The position numbers and the translations under genes are program-made. Shown here in pieces: positions 12,901 through 24,900 of a stretch of DNA of 64,000 bases (position 1 is its first letter; every line of letters starts with the position of its first letter). Location of the stretch: assembly GCA_005784505.1 (NCBI GenBank), contig VCAZ01000097.1, positions 1,222,501-1,286,500 on the forward strand, in the 5' to 3' direction. The notes under the pieces are model-generated. The model was not told where the DNA came from and searched no databases. It was given only the letters and a program-made list of their open reading frames with translations. Source of the stretch: Bagarius yarrelli (lineage: Eukaryota; Chordata; Actinopteri; Siluriformes; Sisoridae).

Positions 12901-15900
12901 TACATGGCAGTGGTGGCTCAAATGGTAAAGGCACTGAGTTGTCAATGTAAACACCAGAAAGATCTGGGTTCAAGCCCCACCAGCGCCAGTCAGCCACTGT
13001 TGGGTCCTTGAGCAAGACCCTTAACCCTTCCTGCTCCAGGGGATTGCTGTATCATAGCTGATCCTGTGCTCCGACCACCAACTTACTAAAATGGGGTATG
13101 CAAAGAAATGAATTTCACTTTGCTGTAAAAAGTATATGTGACAAAATAAAGACATTTACATTACGGTTTCGGGGCTGATGTTTGACACTGTGGAATGGTG
13201 TTCTTAAGGTCATAGTCCAGGGTTAAATCAGGCCCACATAGCAACCTCTTTACTCAACTAGCACAACATGCCATTACTCAAAGATTGGTGGCAAAGTAAA
13301 ATTCCCAGCACAACCTTTCCATGAATGTATTCTGTTTTTATTTATATGAGGGACGATTTGGTGTATTTGATGCAGAGTGTGGTACAGAATACACTGCGCT
13401 TAAACTTTGACATTCATGAATGCTACTAGTCTTGCTTCAGATGGTAAAACAGCCTCTGTGGGAGATGGAACTTTTAGAGCTTTGGATTTTAAGGCTGTGT
13501 TTGGTGTCCCTTCAGGTAAACATGGTGACCATGATTAGGGTCACTGAACATGATGTGTGGACAGCTGTGCCTACATGATTATTGGTATTATTATTATTAT
13601 TATTTTAAAATATCCTGTTTATAGATCAGTCCGGGGCAAAAGTAATAAGGGGTCATTTTCCCATGTTGTGTCACCTCATGTCTTTCCTGAGTGACCTCAC
13701 ATAAAGCAATGTTTTCTTGGTTAGTTCATCCTGTACAGCTCAACTAATTAATTACTTATTAACGATTAAAGAAGCAACTATGAGGTCATTATTAAATCAT
13801 CTTCATAGTGTGTTATCACAACAGTAATGATTGCCTTTCGCAAATTTCTAGACGATTGGAAATTGTGTGTGTAGTAAGAACAGTCTAACACTCGGAGACC
13901 GAAGAGGGATCGGCATCGTTCTTACTGTCCTCGGCATGCTATGAAAAGCAAAATAAAGCATTCATCAGTTTAACGTCGAGTTTATCAATCACTTACCTCT
14001 GTGAGTGTGTTGCTCCGTGTGATCCTCTTCTTGATTCTCGGCGTGGAGTGTTTGCCGCCGCTCAGCATGGCTGTCAGTCTCGAGTGTTGTCACCACTCGT
14101 CTTGCAGCTGTGTGCGATTCTCACAACCATAAGGTGCTGAAATGTTTTCTATCCTTTCAGGATCAGAGTGATAGTCATGAAAGGAGTGTGTGTTCATGCT
14201 GCATGTAAGCCGATATTGCTATCACACCACTATGTTTCTGTGTTATTGGCTTCTTCCTGGCTACTGTTCCAGATCTGCAACTGATCTATAGTCATTAAAG
14301 CAAGTTAGTTGGCTTTGTTGGACATTATAGTAGATTGATTAAAAGTGGTCTTTTGTGTGATTCTGATATTAAAAGACTCATTAATTTTCTCAACACTGCG
14401 GCACAGGTTTTCGATAAGCAAGGTGAAGCGCCATTAGGTTCTAATTTCTTCTGATGCTGTTCTAGAGGTTGATTTCATTAGGTTTGCTGTGAGTGTCATA
14501 ACTGTGTTATTGTCCGCGATGGTGGAGGGATTTTTTGTCTATAGTTTATGATGGGTTGTATTTTTTTTTCCCTTGGCACTTGTGGTGGTTGTTATAGCAG
14601 TGATATTGGGTTTTCTTAAGAATGCTATCTTCATGCATGGTCCTTTATACAGCAAAGAGAGCTTCTCTGTTGTGATTTGCTATCAGACTTAATTTTGGAT
14701 CTCAGCCATAAACCACTTTTCTCCTTCGTCTTCGTGCAGTTTATTCTAACAGTGGAAGACAGAATAAAAACAAAAACATCCAGAAAAAAAAAACATCTTC
14801 TCAGGTTTGCATCCATCTCAGGAGGGATTTTGTCCCACTCATCTTTGCAGATCCTCTCCAAGTCATAAAGTTGTTCTGTCCCCTTAGAAGCGAAACACCC
14901 CCAAAGCATGTTTCCACCTTTACATTTGACGGTGCGGATGGTGTTCTTGGGATAATGGGCAGCATTCCTTCTCCTCCATATACGGCCCTTAGAGTGAAGA
15001 GCGATCTGCTGCTATCTACTGCGAGGGCATAAGGGACTATGAAATTTCTTCGTTGCTATCTAAAAATTTCAGTTCCAAATGACTACACAGACACCCAGGA
15101 GGCCGATGTAATGATATATTTAAAGTTAGATGAGGTGAGGTGAAAAGACGCGAGTTAGAGATGCTACTTTTGCCTGTGCGATTTGTAGTAGAGGCCCCCA
15201 GGTAGGACAGCTTTGTTGAGGTAAGACCCAGAGAGCCTTTTAGGATACAGCAGGAAGCATCATTTTCACTGTCCTCAACATGCTATAAAAAGCAAAGTAA
15301 AGCATTCATCAGTTTAATGTTGAATCAATCACTTTTCTCTCTGAGTGTGTTGCTCCGAGTGATCCTCTTCTTGATTCTCGGCGTGGAGTGTTTGCCGGCG
15401 CTCAGCATGGCTGTCAGTCTCGAGTGTTGTCACCGCTCGTCTTGCAGCTGTGTGCGATTCTCACAAAGCATGTTTTGATGTTTTATAAAGGTGACGAGCT
15501 GAGATTAGGAGCACTTCCTTTAAGAGAGCCCCTTTAAGAGGGCCCCTTTAAGAGAGTCCTCCTAATCTCATCTTGTTACCTGTATAAAAGACACCTGGGA
15601 GCCAGAGATCTTGCTGATTTGGTAGGGGATTAAATACTTATTCCGTTTATTAAAATGCAGAACAATTTATAACATTTTTAAAATGTCTTTTCTGAATGTT
15701 TTCGTTTTCATTCCGAATAAATATGACATTAAAATTACAATCTGATCATTTCTTTGTCAGTGGGCAAACATACAACACCAGCAGGAGAGCAGATATTTTG
15801 TTCCTCTCACTGTAAATAATAACCTTCTATGAATAAAATGTATGAAGCTTCTTAACTGTTTGTAGGATAAGAAGCAGGGCCATAAAATGTCATGCCATCA

Positions 15901-18900
15901 ATACATTCATCATGAAACGCGGCTGTATAATTTTGGCCATGACACTCAATTAGGATTCACAGATAAGCTATTGAAATGTTTTAAACATTATTCATGCATT
16001 CATCTGTAATACACACTTATTCCCTAATTCGGGGTCACAGGGATCTGCTGGAGTCTATTCCAGCCGTCTCTGAAAGGGTGAAAGGCAGGAGGGGGACACC
16101 CTGGACAGGTCACCAGTCCATCACTGGGCCACACACACACACACACACACACTCCCTTTAATATGCCTTTTAATTTAGGGTTGGTTTTTGTTATTTCTTG
16201 TAAACAAGATAAGCTAAATTTTTTATAGATTTATATACAGGATTTATTAATTACACAGCCTTTGCATATGTTTTCACATTAAAATGGATAAATCATTTAA
16301 GAAAAAGAGTTTATATATGGCTAACATATCACATTTTTTTTTCAATAATTAGAAAATTATCTGTGAATGGTAGCATAAAACAATAACATACAACGACTTT
16401 ACATCGTAGTAATAACGAGATAATTAACAAATGATCTTCATTTTTTTATCTTCAGAACACAGATTGAATCTTACCAGTTGCCTTCAAACCGAACTACCAC
16501 ACAGGACCCCGTTACAGACACTTGTACAGAGTCTGCAGAGACCCATGAGACTCGTGAACTAACTGGTGAACGCTGTTTTTTTTCACACACACATTTCACT
16601 GTTATACATCGAAGACATTCGAGTTTGAGATATAAAAAAAAAGATCAGACTACCCAATTTGCAGGTGAACTAAAGTATAACAACACGTCTTGGGGTAATT
16701 AAAAAAGTAAATTGCACCTAGTATTTGTTTGCTGGAATATTCCTTTTCCTTTTTTTTTCCCCTTTATCCCTGTTTTTTGCTGCAGCCGCCTTTTTTACTT
16801 ATTATTATTTATAGAATTTATAGAATACATATCTCTGTAATTCGACAGGTTTTTGTTCCTGAACTAGAACCTCATGGTTAGGTGTTGGACTACCAACCCG
16901 AAGATTGTGGGTTCGATTCCCAGCTCCACCACTGCCATGACACAATAATTAGTGTAATTCGACAGGACTTTGTTCCTGAGCTAGAACCTGTCCTGTGGTG
17001 GTCATGCAAATCCAAGCCATGACACAATAATTAGTGATGAACTCCACCAGAACTTCAGTCGATGTTCTCACAATGTTTTTTCTCATCAGCTGTTGTTGTT
17101 TGTTAAGTTTAAGGTTTGCTTGCTTTGTTAACTCTTGCTTTCTATTCTTTCTATAGCCATTTTAACGTTTGTCTTGCTATGTCAATTTGTTTATTTTTAC
17201 ATTTTACAGTTTTGTGCTGTAATCTATCTGATTATCTCCGAAATGGCGTATTATAGTAAAAAGATATTACTGAGACATTTGGCTGCTAAAGAGAAAGTGG
17301 ACATTCAGATTTAGGACATTTGGCAGACGTTCTTATCCAGAGCGACTTACATTTATCTCATTTATACAACTAAGCAATTGGGGTGAAGGGCGTTGCTCAG
17401 GGAGCTTGAAATTGAACCCACAATCTTCAGGTTGATAGTCCAACAACTTCACCATGAGTCACCACTTCCCACAGTAGGTTTTAAAAATGTAGAGAAGAAA
17501 AGGAAAGATAGCATCTCAACTAAACCCTTTACTGTGGTTTACCTCAGTGCCACCCGCAGTGTTTGAATACATCTCGTCTGTGTGCACTTGCTTATTTCTG
17601 ATTCCAGTCATTTTATGCACAACTATATTTTTGTCTATATTTTTTCTTTCTTACTATGTAAAATAAAGTAGTTTCTAAAAAGCTAGCAAAAAAACCAGCA
17701 AAAACTGGTCTTGCATATGTTCCAAAACATGTCCGAATCAGTATTAACGAGTGTACAGAGATGACAAAAATCCAAAACATCTACGCGGACATGTAATCGA
17801 CTAGGCATTATAGTCAAAAGACAAAGAAACAAGCGAAAGGTTTAGATGGAAAAGATCTTTATAAGATAGTCACAGCCTGAACGGTCACAAAGCTTTACTA
17901 TCAAGGAGATGTTTAAAATATGGCGCTTATTTAAAAACGAATAAATCTGCTACCATGATTTTATCAAGATTAACTTTTGTCCATCAGACTACATCATTCA
18001 CATAACCTCTCTCTTCGTGGTATGTCCTGCAGCTCAGGAGATGGATCTACACAGTTACTGCACCTCTCTTTTCGCCGTCTCCAGCCCAGTAGAACCTGAA
18101 GTGAATAACATTTTCAAATCGTGTCTGAGTATCACAGAGATAGATGAGGTAATTCCGTGCTCGCTGTGGCTGCTTCCCAGATCACCTGTAGGCATGGACA
18201 TATCCGCTTTCCGACTAGCGTATAGCTATAAGCCACACATTTACATTTTAATCTTCTCTCTAAAGTCCAGATTTTCTTATCAATTGTTTTGTGTTCTAAA
18301 ATTGATCCAGACAGCGGGAGACTCTCTGGTGGATGCCTCTGCTGGAGTCAAGCAAAAAGATAAAAAGTGAGTCATGCTACATTTAGAAGAAAAAAAAAAG
18401 CAACAACCTCTTAGTATATTTTGGGTTGTAAATACTTTTTGGTAGATTGGTTTTATGTGTGTTTTTTTTTTTTTTTATGTGTATAAAATAGCAGCGAACA
18501 CAATAAATACCCCAAACTCACTAGACAAAACATGTCTGTCAACATTTGTTTATATGAATTTGCTTTAATAATTATATTTAGTTGTATTAATTTTTTTGTT
18601 TTAAAAAAAATATGCTTCCTAATGCAGTTATTTTTTTTCTATTAGAATAATAATAAAAAAATACTCTATACAGTAAACCGTTACTCTATATAGTAAACAT
18701 TATAAAGTAGTGTAAAATTGTCTGGTCTGTATTAAGGAGTGACAAAAATGAAATAAAGTGTACATTTGCATGTCACAGGGTTTAAACATTGGGTAACAAG
18801 GTAAGAGGCGAGTTAGAGATACCAGGTAGAAGCACATGGTATAGAACACATACCAAGGATGCAGATTGTGTAGGAACACAGAAAAGGCTAATTGTGTAGC

Positions 18901-21900
18901 TTAGAGAGAACAATGGCAAAAAGTATGCATGAAGGGTAAAAATCTTGAGGTTTTGACTCTGGGACCCAGATTAAGGTATCTTAGTCCAGGTTTATGTAAT
19001 GATATAGATGGTATAATGACATGTAGTGAACAAATCATGGAAGGGGTCAAAAAGTACACTTTCTACACAGTAGCAGAGTTTATTTCCAAAGAGAAATAGA
19101 CGATAAAAAATGCGCAAATTTAACATTGAAATAATCATTTTTTGCTTTCCCACAGCACGAGCACAGACGTGGTTGATTTAGCAATACATTCCCAATCAGA
19201 AGAAGGTCTGCGCATAGACAAGCCACTGGATTTTTCATTAAAATCTCAAACCCTGGATAACAAAGCAATGCCGAGTGGGTCAGAAGAATCATTCTCACAG
19301 TCACGTCAATCTGATCAGCCTTCTTCATCACCCACTGTCCATCAGCTTCAAACATCTTTGGATACCTCTCCATCAACAGCCACTAAAATGCTTAGCAATG
19401 AACATTATAAGAAGCTAGCAGATGACAAAGACCAATCACCTAAAGTATACAAACCACAAATATCAACTTCTCCTTTAAAAAACAAATCTGTATTCAAATG
19501 TAAAACACCGCAACACGAAGGAAACGCACTTCAACAAATACACAGTGATTTCCACAATACCAGAGAGCTTTTTTCACCAACACCCGAGTCAGCAGCAGAC
19601 TGGGATCCCGCAGTGTCTCTTTCTTTACAATCCCACAGTCAAATATCTCTAAAAGACCAATGTACCACTGTATATGCTAAACTTCCCATCCCACTATCGT
19701 GTGAGCCAGTCGACCATGCAGAGGATAAAGTTTTTGATCAGTTCTTACAGTCACCCAGACTTCCGAAATCTCCACTAAAAGTCACGTCCACACACAGCTT
19801 AGATTCCTCTTTTTGTTCCAAATCCTGTGGCTCATCGCCTTCCACATCAATTCATTGCCACTCACCAGCAGTTTCCATTTCCACTAGGATAAAATTGAGT
19901 CCAACACCTTCGGAACTCTATCATATGAGAGCTAAAGCTTTGACCCCACCATTAACCGAATCGTTCTTTCAAATTCAAAGTGGTAACACGCCATCAGAAT
20001 CTCCGGCACATTTAGAACTTCAGAAATCACAATTATCTCCAAAAGCATTGTCAGATTGCGAAGAAGCGTATGTTTTTCCTTTTGAATCATCAACTTCATC
20101 AACAAAATCAGAAATCCTGCGATTCTCACCTCCTGTTTGCCTGAGCTCATCTGGTGAGTATATTTAGGTTATAATAGCAGATGTGTCTAAATACCAAAAA
20201 TGTCCTAATCCAATAAATTGTAGATGTGGTGCAATTGTGAATGGGGGAAAATTTCAGATTTACAGACTTTACAGCAAGACACGCAGAGTAATGCTGGATA
20301 GGCTTTCACTCGTGGCACTACCCTAAGACATGATGATGGTTGAAAATGTCTGGGGTGCAGCCTATTAAGAGTGGTTTAGTTCAAAGCTGCTGATGGTCGA
20401 GTTCTTTTATTTCGTCCATAGCATGTCTTTGTGTAGCTCAGCATGCCGGAACAGGTTTGCTGGACCATAAAGTCATTCTAGACAACTGTATGCTTCTAAT
20501 TTTGTGGCAACAGTTTGGGAAAGTTTGGGACACACTTATGTGGATGTGTTGGTAAGGTGTCCACAAACCTTTGGCCATAAAGTAAACATCTAACTGATGT
20601 AGGATTCTTACATTCAAGAGCAACAAGTAGCTAAAGGTTTTCCTGCCTGTTTTGTAAATTATTCCTTAGTAATTTGCACAAACTCTGAAGCTTGGGATTG
20701 GCCAGTGTAGCTATGTTTGTCAGAGGAGTGAGAGAAAGAAATATTTTTGGTAGCTGGGTAAAACTAGAACATCAAATCTATATATGTTTCCTAAACAGAA
20801 TTTACTCTAACTTTTATTTTGGTAATAAACTCAGCGCTTCTGGAAAAGCCAAAGATTTCTTTTTAGAATTCTTTTTAGCTAACTATCATTATTTTGGGAA
20901 AGTCACAACTTCATATATAGTGTATGTAACTTTCTATACACTACATAACTAAAATATGTCTAAAGCTAATTAAAGTAGCTTTAGAATCAAAATGTGCAAC
21001 AGTTTTGATTTAGTGTCCCGGATTTTCCACAGACCTTCCGCAGTTCCTCTGCTTGCGATCCAAAGTTAATTTAGACAGTGCAATAAAGGCCTTTCTCTTT
21101 AGATATCGATTAGAGCATTAAATAAATACCCAGTGCACTACAGCATTAAGCCAGGCAATTACACACTAAGGAAGACAGGAATACAAGGCAGGAACCTAAT
21201 CACCATCACCTGGGGCTCTTAACAATCGGAATTGAAATGCGGATATGCACACAGCACAGCTGGGACTATGCTGACTTGAGACATGCAAGGAAACACATAC
21301 AGACTTGAATAAGAATCACGCATACACTGCATTGTTCCCGCACAGCAGGAACTTTACTTGCTGACTAGTAGAACAATGCAGGCATCAAGCTGTGCATTCT
21401 GAATGTTATTATTAAAGCATCGGGGATAGAAAGAGAGAGAGAGAGAGAGAGAGACAGAATCATAAGCAGTTGGAAGCTTTTTGTAGATCCACAAAATCAA
21501 AATATTAATATCCCGAAATAACAATTCTGATCCATATCCCATCTTAATCAGTTAAAAAAAACACAGTATTTGAAAGTTCCCTCCTGCCATCCAAGTCCAT
21601 TTACATTAAATAAGCTGTTACTGAAGAAATAATCTTTGATTATCTTTTGATTTTTTTTATTTGCACCTCTGTGGCACATAATTGGTATTTTGTCACCATG
21701 TTAAAATTGAAGGTACACTTTTTATATACATTAAAAGATCTAAACGTATTTTACAAAATGCTATATACATTCCTATCGTAATGACTCCTCCCTCCCCACA
21801 CCAGAGGGTGCCGTCACCAGAGTACTGACTTTCGCTTCGTAGTACTTCCTGTTTGCTAGCTTCATAAGCTTGCCGCTACAACTTACACGTTGCGAAGTAG

Positions 21901-24900
21901 TGTATGCTATGCTACATACCGAGCGTTTGGAGTTTACTCCAGTCTTTAAGGTTTCTGATCTATGCATGGTTTATGTTTCTGATTCTCTGTCTAGCAATCT
22001 GATTTGTTTGCCAAGTGTGTTCTGGATTCCTGTGTACCGACCTCTGCCTGTGTTTCGACCACGTTAATAAAGCCACTCGTTGCAACATGGATTCTTCTTT
22101 TCCCGATTCTTCACACCTATTTACATCTAACAATTTCTAGAGTAGGACAGACAGACAGACAGACAGAGAGATGTAAGATTAGTTATAGATCACAGTTTTC
22201 TTGTTTTGTTAAATAAACCTCAAAGAGGACATTTTTACCTCATTAAAGTGATAAATTTGGCACCAGTTTTTACATACAATCTGACAAATTACTGGAGATA
22301 CTTGTCCTCCGTATTATCATCCTATTCAGATATTGACATATTTTTAAATTAGATTAATGTGGCTAATGTTGATTATTATTATAGGGTGCAATTATACACA
22401 TTTCTGGCTAATGGAGTACATTTCCTTTTTTATTTAAAGTGTTTTTTGCAACTTTTTGACGTTGAGATTTCTAGTTATTCTGTATCTGGTAACAAAAAAC
22501 TTTTTTAATTTTTTTGTTAATTTGTTGCACATTTTAGCCATTTAATTAATGAATATAGTTATATTACCTACACAGTGTTCAAACTGAAGGTGCAAGGATA
22601 GTATTGATATATGGCATATAAAAAATACTCCAAAAAATGACATCACAGCAAGCAAAAATACTAAAGTGTACTCTGGCGAAGTAGTTTTATTGCAGGGTTT
22701 AAAGCGTTAAAGATATATTTTTGAAATTTTTTATGAACAATTATTTTTTTCCAATAGCTGTACATCTGTAGCTGAACTGTAGTAATTCCAACATCTTTTG
22801 TTTTTTTTCTGCAGATTCGGACATGTCTATTGACTATGATGGCATGATACCCAATGATAAAGACTCCTCTGATGAAGAATTGAAAAGATGTTCACTGCAG
22901 CTCATGAAGGAAAAGGAGGAAAGAAGCACATTAGCTTTCTCTCCATCCCTGTTGCCCACTGCAGACATTACTTTCCGCTCTCAGAGCCCCGTGATTGAAG
23001 AGCAGTCAGGCTTCTTTACCGAACCGTCCCTGGTGAGCAAAGCAAATGTGTTTGTTTCATTGCAATGTGCTTCAGTTCTCATGTCTTGATAGAACTGAAG
23101 AATGTGCAGATAAGAATTTAGACTGAGATGGCAGTCCAAATAAGTTAAAAAACACACAGACATTCAAAGGGTGTCCTAATTTTAACACATGACTGTACAT
23201 AACATCTGCTGGTGTTACAGTCAACATACTGGGCAATAGTAAGTAAGGTTGTATCCAGAGTCACATGATCAGTGTCCCTAGATATTAACACAAGCGCGTC
23301 ATGGTGCTGTGTTTGTACATCGACTCATGAAGGGATGTAAACATTAACAACAATGGTGTGTCCAAAACTCTTTGGGCAAAGGGATGTAAACTTATAGCCA
23401 GAAGTTCACAGAAGCACAACAAACAAACAAAGCGCAGCGTTGATCTTGTTTGGTACTGAATTCATTTTCCTATGATCACAGAAGCTACCAAATGCTTATA
23501 TCACCACTTCTTTACTAGCCACTTAGCCCTTAGCTTAGCACTCAGCTCTGCAGCCACAGTACGGTCTCCTCATCTCATCAGGAAAATAGGTAATTGCCCC
23601 AGAGGTGAACTCTGGGGTTTTCAGTGCAAGTAGTCGATATTTCAAATAAACAAGTTTTGGCTATTGGTAAATCCATATCCATAGGTTAGATGATAATCAA
23701 GCAACCAAAATAAGATGCAACAAAAAACCCACAAAAATTGTGAAGAAGCAAGACACGCAGAGTAATGCTGGATAGGCTTTCACTCGTGGCACTACCCTAA
23801 GACATAGTGATGGTTGAAAATGTCTGGGGTGCAGCCTATTAAGAGTGGTTTAGTTCAAAGCTGCTGATGGTCGAGTTCTTTTATTTCGTCCATAGCAAGC
23901 CATGTCTTTGTGTAGCTCAGCATGCCGGAACAGGTTTGCTGGACCATAAAGTCATTCTAAACAACTGTATGCTTCTAATTTTGTGGCAACAGTTTGGGAA
24001 AGTTTGGGACACACTTATGTGGATGTGTTGGTAAGGTGTCCACAAACCTTTGGCCATAAAGTAAACATCTAACTGATGTAGGATTCTTACATTCAAGAGC
24101 AACAAGTAGCTAAAGGTTTTCCTGCCTGTTTTGTAAATTATTCCTTAGTAATTTGCACTGACGATTTGGACGATTTGGCTAGTGTAGCTATGTTTGTCAG
24201 GGGAGTGAGAAAAGGAAAAATTGTTGTTTTTTTTGTCTTGTAATTTTTCTCGTAATTAATTTCGGTAGCTGGGTAAAACTAGGTATGTAAAATTGCATGA
24301 GCTATTATTTAGAAGAGGGTTAGGGTTAGGGTTGAGGCTGCTGCAGCACTCCTTGCCGAAAGCTAAGAACTTTAACTGTAAATGTGTAAAATGTCTTTAT
24401 TTTGTCACATATACTTTTTACAGCACAGTGAAATTCTTTTTTTGCATATCCGATCTCAGTAAGTTGGGGGTCAGAGCGCAGGGTCAGCTATGATACAGGA
24501 GCCCCTGGAGCAGGAGGGGTTAAAGGTCTTGCTCAAGGACCCAACAGCGGCTGGCTGGCGGGTGGGGGGCTCAAACCAGGTCTTCCTGGTCTTCAGATCA
24601 ACGACTCAGCGCATTAATCATTTGAGCCACCACTGCCCCACATCGATTTGTTTTCATGTGCCGAATTCAAATTCTAGGAGTTTTTCTAGTTAAAGGTCAA
24701 GAATTCCAAGCTTCAAGGTTGAATATAATATATTTCTCGATGAAATAGACATTCACTTGACAAACTTTTCTACCTAGAAATTTTCTGGTCTTCAGATCAA
24801 CAGTTGGCAGTGAGGGGGCTTGAACCCAGGTCTTCCTGGTCTCCAGATCGCCTTAACCATTTATGCCACCACTGCCCCATTTTTAAAGTTTAAAAGTCCC

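Larger units (their letters stand above)
11015..16455 (+). other. Large zbbx intron containing nested repeats
   Basis: The intron contains an AT-rich repeat (11080-11460), a LINE tail (12550-12700) and a SINE B copy (12905-13160). It also contains two copies of a mini-gene-like unit on the - strand (13885-14126, 15257-15466), a deleted Tc1 transposase (14785-15000) and a truncated family C repeat (16027-16155). No zbbx exon is seen. Confidence 0.6.

Noticed and set aside
21780..22140. Solo LTR of a Gypsy-like element
   Set aside because: An internal AATAAA and LTR-like composition are present, but no matching target-site duplication or clear TG...CA ends were found.
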